From assembly GCA_016839705.1 (NCBI GenBank), contig JAEOTR010000084.1:1-64000 (forward strand): 64,000 nucleotides of DNA, written 5' to 3'. Position 1 is the stretch's first letter; every line of letters begins with the position of its first letter. Positions 9,482-17,898 of the stretch are shown piece by piece. Below the pieces are notes generated by a model. The model was not told the origin of the DNA and made no database searches. It saw only the letters and a program-made list of their open reading frames with translations. Both the position numbers and the translations under genes were made by a program. Source of the stretch: Promethearchaeota archaeon. Lineage in GTDB: Archaea; Asgardarchaeota; Lokiarchaeia; Sigyniarchaeales; SOKP01.

Positions 9482-10788
9482 TCAATATTGTTCAGGAATT
9501 AAGAGTATAACTTTAGTGCCTTTAGTATAATCTCATTTAATTCGATCCTCAGCCCAGATAATTCCTTTAAAACTGTGTATAACTTCCCTAACAAGTAATA
9601 GACCTAAACCAATTCTTTTATGGTCTTTAGGTTTATCATAGATAGTAAAAAAATACTCTCTTTCATCTTTTCTGGCATCCCTATACCATTATCTATGAAT
9701 TCTATCCTTATATAGTTTATATCCTTTTCTTGGTGCTTAGAAATCTTTATCGTTATCTCTATTTCTGGATTATTGTTATATCGAATTGCATTATTTAATA
9801 ATATTCTAAAAACATCGTATAAAATTTCATTTGCATATACTTTTGTAGGTTTTTCCATCGAATTGAAATTGATCTTAATTTTTTTTTCTAGAAATCTTGT
9901 CTTCACATATTCTATTGCTTCTTCTAAGATACTCTCTACTTGAATTATTGCTTTTTGAATATCCCCTGATTATAGATCTGAGAGTTTTCTTACATTTACT
10001 CTAAGTTCCGCCCCTCGATTGACTTGGGTTTTAGCAAGATTTACTAGTTCAGTTATTTTCTTTTCATTTATTTGTTTCCCCGCTTCTTGAGCAATAATTT
10101 CCAATGAAAATTCTAAATTTTGGAGAATATTATTGATGTCATGAACAAAAAGATCTTTATAAAATTCCACTCTGTTATATGCTAATCGATATTTAGATTC
10201 CGATTTAATTATTCTATCTTCAATAAGAGCAACTAAACCAGTAAGAAGTATATTTGTTGCCATAACAGCTGAAGAAAATAGGAAAAATTCTTCTGCTCCT
10301 TCAACAACCACATCTCTCAATACTATAGCGATTAAATTTAATATCCCACCCATTAAAATAAAACACAAAAAAGCATGTGTGGGAGTCTTTTTCTTCAAAT
10401 AAATTCTGAAATTTAAAAATAGCGCAATAATCAATAATAAGCCAATTATTACTTGTAAACTAATTGATAGTATTAGCTGAAGACCAAATTGTAGAACTAG
10501 AAGAAGTGCCCCAGATTTAATAGGACGTATAAAACTATTGTAATATTCATAGGAAACAGCCACGATAATCAAGAGAAGAGTGAGAGATGAAAATATAAGA
10601 CCTGTTAGGTAATATGCATCATAATCTTCCTGAGATATTAACCTAAAAAGCTCAGAGATAGAACCTGCAATAAAAGCAAAGAGCCAAGAAAATTGATCTC
10701 GCCGTTAAAAACATACTCCTGCAAATAATATTGTCCCAAGAAAAAACATGCCTGTAATTGAAAGCTTAAACATAAAATAAGTAATCAT
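9482..10788 (-). pseudogene. Membrane sensor histidine kinase, decayed (at least four lesions)
   Basis: Reassembled across lesions, this is a multi-pass membrane sensor kinase. The N-terminus has several hydrophobic helices. The dimerisation/phosphoacceptor region contains 'FVHDINNILQNL' (H at the phosphorylation position). The ATPase domain has N box 'LLNNAIRYN', G1 'DNGIGMP', and beyond a frameshift G2 'RIGLGLLLVREV', ending 'GTKVILLIPEQY'. Lesions: a frameshift after the first ~27 residues (around 10705-10712), an in-frame TAA at 9970-9972, a frameshift at an A7 run (9647-9653; eight would restore the frame), and an in-frame TGA at 9533-9535. The final stop lies 4 bases from the cca stop (convergent). 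No response regulator is adjacent. The number of lesions argues for real decay rather than one sequencing error. Confidence 0.85.
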
Positions 10789-10984
10789 AATTATCGGTCT
10801 TAATCCTTCTAAATTTTTTTGCTAAAATACTAATAGAGTTAACTGTTTTAAATTTAAACCTATCCTAAGATAAGTGTTCCTCCTAAGAATAAGAATTTAT
10901 AGCTTAAATTCATAAAACTTTTATGATTTCACGTATTCTATTCCTTAATTAGAATATGAAAATATAGATAAAAAGAATTTAACA

Positions 10985-10990
10985 AGGTGA
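10985..10990 (+). promoter_or_regulatory. Shine-Dalgarno site of EF-2 (ATA start)
   Basis: AGGTGA lies 7 bases before an in-frame ATA at 10998. No ATG, GTG or TTG is available in frame between the upstream stop (TAA at 10980-10982) and the conserved part of the protein, so this site decides the start. Confidence 0.75.
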
Positions 10991-10997
10991 AAAACTT

Positions 10998-13280
10998 ATA
11001 GTCAAAGTAAAAAACCCAGAAGAAATTGCTCAACTGGTAACTTCTGGTTCTTATGATAAGAAAAGGATCTTCAGCATCACTGCTCATATTGATCACGGAA
11101 AGACTACCGCAACGGATTACCTATTAAGAAGAGCAGGATTAATGAGACCCGAGGATGCCGGACAGCTCCAAATGACAGATTCAGATTTAGATTAAGATCT
11201 ACTTGATCTACTGAAAGACGAGGAGCAAGCCCGCGGTATTACTATTTTTACAAGTGTAGTGTTACTAGCATTCAATGACTCTAGAAAACCAGATGATCCT
11301 GAACCTTATATTATTCAATTAAATGATACTCCTGGTCATATTAGTTTTACCGGAGAAGTATCGCGAGCTCTTAGAGGTAGCGATGGTGCTATAATTCTGG
11401 TTGATGCGCTTGAAGGTGTTATGACCCAAACAGAGACTAATATTCGTTTATCTGTTGGTGAGGAATACTGTAAACCAGTTTTATTCATTAACAAAGTTGA
11501 CCGATTGATAAGTGAATTGAAGTTAAGTCCTCAAGACACGTTTGCTAGAATAGACAAAATCACACGCGAAGTTAATGAACTTATAAGAAAAATTCGACCC
11601 GAAGGTTCTGATTGGAGTATTGACTTCGCTAAAAATTCTGTTGCAGTTGGTTCAGCAAAACATGGTTGGGGTTTTACTTATGAAATCTTACTCGAAAAGG
11701 GACTAAAACCACAAGATGTTTTCGCAAAATATAACGAAGGAGATATCCAATGGTTAAGGGATAATCTACCATTAGACGAACCCATGTTAAGAATGATTGT
11801 TGATCATCTTCCTGATCCTATTACCGCTGCTAAATACAGGATCCCTCATATATGGGGAGGTGACCTAAGTTCAGAACTTGGACAATCTCTCGTGAAGAGT
11901 GACCCAAATGGTCCACTTTATGGGATGATTACAAAAATTTTTCTCGATCCTAAAAGGAATTATCAAGCTACACTTATCGGTCGTGTTTTTTCAGGCACAT
12001 TTGACCAAACTGACTCAATATACTTAATTAATAGTGATTCAAGCAATCGGGTAAAGAGGTTAGGTGTTATGGAAATAACAGATCTTTTAGATATTTCTAG
12101 GATCCCTGCTGGAAACCTGTTTGCATTGTTTGGTTTTGTATGCCCTGCAGGTGAAACATTTATGTTAACAAATGATGTACCAAAGGATAAAGAAGAAAGA
12201 AAATTGTTGCATCCCTTTGAAAAAATTCAATACGCATGCGAAGCGGTTGTATCAAGAAGCATTAAACCAAAAGATCCACATGAAATTGATAAATTAGACG
12301 AAGTAGTTGGAAAATGGCTTAAAGCGAATCCCGAGGCAGAATACCGAAGAGATGAAGAATCTGGTGAATTTGTACTCTCTGGAATAGACCCTCTCCAAAT
12401 TGAAATCTTAACTAAGAGAATTAATAACCAAGTAGAAATAAGCATTGGAGAACCAATTATTATTTACAGAGAAAAAATTACGAAAAGGAGTCCTGAATTT
12501 CATACAAAATCAGCAAATACACACAATCGTATTTTGTTATACATCGAACCTTTAGATGAAACTACAGAAAAATTAATCGAAACTGGTAAAATAAATGATT
12601 TGCAAAGTGAAAAAGATAGAGCTCAAATACTTAGGGAAGATGCAGGATGGGATGCAAAAGAAGCAAGACGAATTGTTGACGTGTATCAAGGAAGTCTACT
12701 TGTGAATGGTACTTCAGGATTACAGAGATTTGATCGTGTAAAATCCTATTTGAGTGCTGCTTTTAGGGATTGGATTGGTAATTGTATAATTGCGAAAGAA
12801 CCTGCGACGGGTATTAAAGCCGTCTTTTTGGACATGACTATACATGAAGACCCCCGTCATACGCAATATGGACAGATTGCAGGTATGCTGTTCTCAGGTT
12901 TAGCACTTGCCATGTTGGATGCAGGTCCTCATCTGTTTGAGCCTGTACAGAGAATCGATATAAAAACGCCCCAAGGTACGGAAGGAGGTGTAACTGCAAT
13001 AATCTCTAAGCGTCGAGGAAGAATAACTAACGTTATTCCTGAAGGTGAATACGTTAGAATCAAAGGTCAGATTCCTACTGCCGAACAAATCGGCATTGCG
13101 GATGATATCCGAGGCTCAACTCAAGGAAGGGCATTTTTTGGCTACGAGTTTAAGGGATTTGAAAAAGTACCTGCTTCTTCAGAAGAAGATCTAATTTTAG
13201 AGATTCGCAAACGTAAAGGAATGGCACTAGAAATGCCAAATAGAAAGAGTTGGGAGCGTTTTATTTATAAACGGACCTAA
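10998..13280 (+). CDS. fusA: Translation elongation factor 2 (aEF-2), with ATA start and internal TAA
   Basis: About 760 codons; EF-2 drives ribosomal translocation. From an ATA start the protein reads 'VKVKNPEEIAQL', then G1 'AHIDHGKTT' near residue 32, 'DEEQARGITI' (switch I), 'NDTPGH' (G3) and 'NKVD' (G4). Codon 66 (11193-11195) is TAA, between 'MTDSDLD' and 'DLLDLLKDEEQ'. A single G-to-T change from GAA would explain it. Everything after it is intact for almost 700 codons and under apparent constraint. The domain IV tip reads 'IHEDPRHTQYGQ', where canonical archaeal EF-2 has a HRGxxQ-like diphthamide loop: the His is kept but the following Arg-Gly is lost. This resembles EF-2 paralogs described in Asgard archaea. 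It may be a recently damaged paralog, a sequencing error, or read through. Confidence 0.85.
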
Positions 13281-13288
13281 TTTTTTTT
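13281..13288 (+). terminator. Oligo-T terminator after EF-2
   Basis: Eight T follow the stop codon immediately, typical of archaeal intrinsic termination. The next gene is convergent. Confidence 0.5.
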
Positions 13289-13335
13289 AATTATCTTTAT
13301 TTGAAAATAGCAAAATAAAATATATTATATGATTA

Positions 13336-13934
13336 TTAAGAGAAACTGCTTATCTTAGCGATCATATATAATTTTTTCACTAGAGCTTGAAACGCATCGG
13401 TTACCCTTTGTCCTGTTAAAGCACTTGTTTTGTAATACCCTACAAATCTATTCTCTTTAGCAAATCGCTCTATATTACTATCTGATGTTGGTATATTTGG
13501 ATTCGAACCTAATTCCCCTTCATCAACCAAATCCACTTTATTTCCAAATAATACAATTGGTATATTCCCACAATGTGTTTTTAAGTCATTAAGCCATCTA
13601 GGAACATGTTCATAAGTCTGAGGTTGGTCATGAGAGTGAGAAAAAACAATTATAGCTCCACTACTCCCCGTATAGAATCTTTGGCGGAGTGCTTGAAAAG
13701 AATCTTGACCTGCTATATCCCAAAGATACAATTCAACTTTCTCACCATCAATAACCTCTTCATATTTAGAAAATTGCGTTCCAAGAGTTGAGATATACTC
13801 TTTCTGAAAAGCACCTTGAGTATATTTTTTGATTAATGATGTCTTTCCAACGGCTCCATCTCCAATAATTCCACTCTAAAGAATTTATTCAATAGATCTG
13901 TGATTTTGAAGCCGTAGCCTTTTTCAGTACTCAC
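13336..13934 (-). pseudogene. Ras-like small GTPase, disrupted by a ~29-base insertion
   Basis: This is a close paralog of the intact GTPase at 14093-14647. A GTG at 13934 opens 'STEKGYGFKIT', as in the paralog. About 29 extra bases (13870-13898) then break the frame just before the P-loop. Beyond them the other frame continues 'IIGDGAVGKTSLIKKYT' through 'WDIAGQDSF' (G3), 'GNKVDL' (G4) and 'KTSALTGQ' (G5) to a normal C-terminus. The remaining open frame in the second half lacks the P-loop. It is probably a dead copy of a tandem duplication; the insert is not a recognisable mobile element. Confidence 0.8.
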
Positions 13935-14092
13935 TTTTTCCAACCACCGTTTTTTTAAATTTCTCTTTCTTTGATTAGTAAAAGTTAGATGTTTTAAATT
14001 TTTACAAAAGATTATCCTTCTAAAATCGAAATAAAAGACAATATTATCCGTATATGTTAAAAAAACTACTAATGTGGAATATAAAAAGTAAT

Positions 14093-14647
14093 TTAAATTG
14101 TAGCTCGTTGGTATAATCTAAATACTAAGGTTTGAAAAGCTTCTTTTACACCCTGACCTGTTAAAGCGCTTGTTTTATAATATTTAATAATCTTATGATC
14201 TTGGGCAAATTTCTTTACATGAACATCTGAAGTTGCATAATTTGGGCTTGTAGCTACTGCATTTTGATCGACTAAATCCGCTTTATTTCCAAATAAAATA
14301 ATAGGGATATTCCCACATGCTTCTCTAATATTTGACAACCATTTATCAATGTGTTGATACGTTTCAAGTTGTTCAGGAGCAAGAGAAAATACAATAATAG
14401 CACCGCTACTTCCTTTATAAAATCTGTCACGTAGAGTGCTAAATGACTCTTGACCCGCTAAATCCCATAAAAACAAATCAACCAATTCTCCATTCAGAAT
14501 TTCTTCATATTTCGAAAATTGCATACCTAACGTAGAAATATAATCTTTTTCAAATGTATTTGATGTATATCTTTTAATAAGTGAAGTTTTACCTACTGCT
14601 GCATCACCCACTACCGTTATTTTAAATCCAAAAGCCTTTTCACTCAT
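14093..14647 (-). CDS. Ras/Rab-like small GTPase
   Basis: 184 residues and intact. G1 'GDAAVGKTS' is near residues 14-22, G2 'STLG' near 38, G3 'WDLAGQESF' near 62, G4 'GNKADL' near 120 and G5 'TSALTG' near 160. No C-terminal cysteine for prenylation is present, so membrane attachment would need another route. Expanded families of such GTPases are a hallmark of Asgard archaea and related to eukaryotic Ras superfamily proteins. A disrupted paralog lies 158 bases downstream on the same strand. The partner (GAP/GEF) is unknown; roadblock proteins in the window are at other loci. Confidence 0.93.
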   Translation of the reverse strand: MSEKAFGFKITVVGDAAVGKTSLIKRYTSNTFEKDYISTLGMQFSKYEEILNGELVDLFLWDLAGQESFSTLRDRFYKGSSGAIIVFSLAPEQLETYQHIDKWLSNIREACGNIPIILFGNKADLVDQNAVATSPNYATSDVHVKKFAQDHKIIKYYKTSALTGQGVKEAFQTLVFRLYQRATI

Positions 14648-14809
14648 CTTTAAGGTTAAATATATTTTTTATCGTTTTTTCTAATAGTATAAATAAGAAT
14701 TTTTAAGCCTTACTAAGTTTATCAAGTATTTAAAAATCATTACTAATTATTCATTACCCACCGAAGCTTCTTATGAATGACAGATTGAATTTTTAAAAAA
14801 AATTCAATT

Positions 14810-15523
14810 TTAAAAACCAAATAGCTGTATCAATTCATTAGTGTCATTTACTAATATATCTGGTTTGTATTTTATCAAAATTTCTTTTTGGGCGAGACCT
14901 GAGGCAACACAAACCATTTTTACATTAGCAGCTCTTCCAGCATCTATATCCGTGGTCATATCTCCAATGAAAATTGCTTCTGATGTCTTTACACCCCACT
15001 TATCAAGAATTTTTAGGATGCCTTCAGGATTTGGTTTAGTTTCTGAAACATCGTTAAAACCAATAATTGTGTTAAAATATTTGGTGAGATTGAATTTTTC
15101 TAAAACATCTTCGGCATAAGTGCTTTTATTATTAGTAAGAATTGCTAAATTCAATCTCTTATTGTATAATTTTGAAATTAATTTATCAATACCCTCAAAA
15201 ATTGTCGATTCTTGATCTTTATATTTATTAAATTGATTAAATATGAATATAGCGATACGGATTTTTTTAAAGAAACTTAAGCCCTCTAAAAATTTCACTT
15301 TAAGTAACTCATAGGAATTAAGCAGTATTTTAGGCACAGGATAATTTTGAATTTCCTCAATTAAGTGAGCAATTTCTTCCATCACTTCATCACGATTAAT
15401 TGATAATTGATATTTTTCTATCCCATCGTCAACTGCCTTTTTAATTGATTCAGTAATGTCGTAAATAACTCCATCAAGATCGAAGATTATCCCTTTATAT
15501 TTTTCTAAATTAATTTTTTCCAT
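14810..15523 (-). CDS. HAD superfamily hydrolase (phosphoglycolate phosphatase-like)
   Basis: 237 residues. Motif I 'FDLDGVIYD' is near residues 14-22, motif II 'ILTNNKS' near 133 and motif III Lys in 'ETKPNPEG'. Motif IV is 'FIGDMTTDIDAG' near 190. A helical cap of about 90 residues is inserted after motif I, as in subclass I phosphatases (Gph/PpaX type). The substrate is not determinable. It stands alone between two divergent or convergent neighbours. Confidence 0.88.
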   Translation of the reverse strand: MEKINLEKYKGIIFDLDGVIYDITESIKKAVDDGIEKYQLSINRDEVMEEIAHLIEEIQNYPVPKILLNSYELLKVKFLEGLSFFKKIRIAIFIFNQFNKYKDQESTIFEGIDKLISKLYNKRLNLAILTNNKSTYAEDVLEKFNLTKYFNTIIGFNDVSETKPNPEGILKILDKWGVKTSEAIFIGDMTTDIDAGRAANVKMVCVASGLAQKEILIKYKPDILVNDTNELIQLFGF

Positions 15524-15645
15524 ACTAGAGTGATTAAATATTGAGACTAATTTTAATTATACGATTCCTCAATATTTATAGGACTAAAGCACTATTATAA
15601 TTATTATACTAAAAACTGTTTAATATTGTCTAAACTAAATAAGCT

Positions 15646-16530
15646 ATGAGCGAAAATCAAAAAGATTACAGTGAAAATGAGGTTATAAAAGAAGAAGAAG
15701 TAGAAGATGATGATTTAAAAACTTATTTAGAAGAAATAAAGACCCTCGAGGCGGATTTTTCCGATTTAGAGGATTTAGACATGGAAGAACTTCAAGAAAT
15801 CCAAGAAGCTATTACCCAAGTTAAAGAAAGCGAAGAATTACCTGAAGCTGAAATAACTGGTGAATCGGAACCTGAGGAAGAAACAAAGGGTGAGCTAAGA
15901 CAAGAAAAAGAGCTTAGGGAAGCAATGATTACAGATTTTTCTGATATGGATGAAATTGATTTTGACGAATTAAGAGATATGCAAGATGCAATCTCTTCTG
16001 TTAAACAAGAAGAATTGCAGGGAATGCCAGATGGAGAAAGTGAAATCCAGCCAACTCAGGCAGTTGCTAAAGAATTAGAGGATAGAATAAAACAAGAGTT
16101 ATTAAAACGAAAAGAAGTTGAAGAAGAAGTCATCACTCCAGAGAAATTTTTAGAGTATATTAAAAATAAACGCGATAAAATTTGGTATCATGCTCTTTAT
16201 TACTTATTATTCCATGTTGAAGATCATATTGCCTCAAAAATTCTACTATATGATGTGTTAAAAGAAGTAACAAGCAAATCTCCAATAGATCCGATCCCAG
16301 AACATCAGTTTTATTTCGGGTTAGGATATATATTAAGATTGAATTTGAATAATAAACAGATCGTACGATTTCTAAAAGATGGAAAGTTTAAAATTAATGT
16401 TAATATTGATAATTTAAAAGAGCTTTTAGAGGTTGCTGGTGAACCTATAAGCACACGTCCAGTTATAAAAGAGGAAGAAAAAAAAAAGATGTATAGGGAT
16501 TTTCTTGATGAAGATTTTTTTGATATCTGA
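15646..16530 (+). CDS. Acidic two-repeat protein of unknown function
   Basis: 294 residues, not recognised. The N-terminal half is strongly acidic and carries two copies of a ~28-residue motif: 'DFSDLEDLDMEELQEIQEAI' near 38 and 'DFSDMDEIDFDELRDMQDAI' near 104, each followed by a Lys/Gln-Glu stretch. The C-terminal ~130 residues form a separate helical domain (beginning 'VITPEKFLEYIKNK', with 'WYHALYYLLFHVEDH'). A GTPase gene follows 31 bases later on the same strand, so the two are probably co-transcribed. The repeats look like short linear binding motifs; that is a guess. Confidence 0.75.
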   Translation: MSENQKDYSENEVIKEEEVEDDDLKTYLEEIKTLEADFSDLEDLDMEELQEIQEAITQVKESEELPEAEITGESEPEEETKGELRQEKELREAMITDFSDMDEIDFDELRDMQDAISSVKQEELQGMPDGESEIQPTQAVAKELEDRIKQELLKRKEVEEEVITPEKFLEYIKNKRDKIWYHALYYLLFHVEDHIASKILLYDVLKEVTSKSPIDPIPEHQFYFGLGYILRLNLNNKQIVRFLKDGKFKINVNIDNLKELLEVAGEPISTRPVIKEEEKKKMYRDFLDEDFFDI

Positions 16531-16561
16531 ATTAATAGGATTCTTAGTAATTTGAAGCAAA

Positions 16562-17188
16562 ATGAGTGATAAACCTTCTCTATTGATTATCGGGAATTCT
16601 AATGTGGGGAAAAGTTCAATCACTAGATTATTATTACCAAATCCTAGGCAGTTTAAGGGTAAAATTGGTAAGTCTCCCGGTAGTACTTTATTGTTAAAGC
16701 CAATTGAGCAACATAACTTACCTTATAGAATAATAGATCTACCTGGGTTTGGTTATACTAGCCATTCTAGTCGACGAAGGGGAGAACATATCAAGAAACA
16801 AATTGTTCGTCATATCGAAAAACATAGTAGGGATTATTTTTTTGGCCTAGTAGTAATTAATATCTTAAGAATTGAAGATGAGCTTAATAAGTATTTTATA
16901 AAGGAAAAAAAAACTATCCCTTTAAGTTTTGAATTAATTCAATTTTTAAGCGAGTTTAAAATCCCTCTCTTGATAGTTTTAAATAAGATTGATAAACTTA
17001 CCATATTTGATAAGGATAGAATTATCCAAATATTTATTAATCATGCTAAGGAGTTCGGACTTAATTTGGTTCAATTAAATAAATGCAGTTATAAAGACCA
17101 ATTCGAGATCCCTTTCTTAGAGTTTTCGGCATTAAAAAAAAGTAATTTAAAAGAGTTAAAACAGGCTATTCAAAATCATCTAAAATAA
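16562..17188 (+). CDS. EngB/YihA-like GTPase
   Basis: 208 residues. G1 'GNSNVGKSS' is near residues 11-19, 'GKSPGST' (G2-type loop) near 37, G3 'DLPGFGY' near 58 and G4 'NKID' near 140. G5 is around 'EFSALKK' near 188. The 'PGxT...DLPGFGY' combination is characteristic of the EngB (YsxC) family linked to ribosome assembly. It is read just after the acidic repeat protein; coupling to that protein is inferred from spacing only. Confidence 0.88.
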   Translation: MSDKPSLLIIGNSNVGKSSITRLLLPNPRQFKGKIGKSPGSTLLLKPIEQHNLPYRIIDLPGFGYTSHSSRRRGEHIKKQIVRHIEKHSRDYFFGLVVINILRIEDELNKYFIKEKKTIPLSFELIQFLSEFKIPLLIVLNKIDKLTIFDKDRIIQIFINHAKEFGLNLVQLNKCSYKDQFEIPFLEFSALKKSNLKELKQAIQNHLK

Positions 17189-17197
17189 AGCTTCGAT

Positions 17198-17806
17198 TTA
17201 TTTAATTCCTAAATGATTAGAAATAAAGTTTTTTAGTTCAGTATATTCTGTGTTCACTTGAAATTGTGGAAATTCTTGCTTTACCTTTTCAGACGGTCTA
17301 AATAAGATACCATAATCAGCATTCTCTAACATCCCAATATCGTTATAAGAATCACCAATCGCAATAATAGTGTAATTTAAATCTTTAAAAGCTCTCACAG
17401 TTTCCTTTTTCATATCTCTCAGACGCAATTTATAATTAATTATAAACCCATTTTTGTCAACTTCAAGATTATGACAAAAGATCATTGGATATTTTAGTTT
17501 TTTTGCGAAAGGTTTAATAAACTCAACAAAACTATCAGTGACAATTATTAATTGAGCATTCAACTGAAGCCAATCAATAAATTCTATCGCTCCAGGCAAA
17601 AGATCCATTTTCTCAATAATACTTTGAATATCATTTAATGAAATATCATTATCTCTAAGAATTTTCAATCTTTGATTCATAAGCATATCATAATCAGGAA
17701 TATCTCTTGTGGTTAAGCTGAGTTTTTCAATTCCTGTCTTATAAGCCACAGCTTCCCATATTTCTGGAGTAAATATTCCTTCTAAATCTAAACAGATAAT
17801 ATACAT
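17198..17806 (-). CDS. thrH: ThrH-like phosphoserine phosphatase / homoserine phosphotransferase (HAD)
   Basis: 202 residues, the family length. It begins 'MYIICLDLEGIFTPEIWEAV' with the ThrH-specific motif I DLEG in place of DxDGT. Then come 'TTRDIPDYDMLMNQRL', 'IVTDSF' (motif II) and 'GDSYNDIGML' (motif IV). The match extends along the whole Pseudomonas ThrH family pattern, including 'EFPQF' near the end. ThrH hydrolyses phosphoserine and can transfer the phosphate to homoserine. No serine or threonine genes are nearby. It is convergent with the EngB-like gene. Confidence 0.88.
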   Translation of the reverse strand: MYIICLDLEGIFTPEIWEAVAYKTGIEKLSLTTRDIPDYDMLMNQRLKILRDNDISLNDIQSIIEKMDLLPGAIEFIDWLQLNAQLIIVTDSFVEFIKPFAKKLKYPMIFCHNLEVDKNGFIINYKLRLRDMKKETVRAFKDLNYTIIAIGDSYNDIGMLENADYGILFRPSEKVKQEFPQFQVNTEYTELKNFISNHLGIK

Positions 17807-17898
17807 TACATTTGGGAAAATAATGGGATCAATTTGAATCTTACGATTTCATTAGAGCTCTTCACATAAAAAGGAGGTGTAGCTTTTGCAGATATTAT

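Noticed and set aside
11259-13280. EF-2 as a shorter gene starting at GTG 11259
   Set aside because: That start would delete G1 and switch I of the GTPase, which are present and conserved upstream in the same frame.
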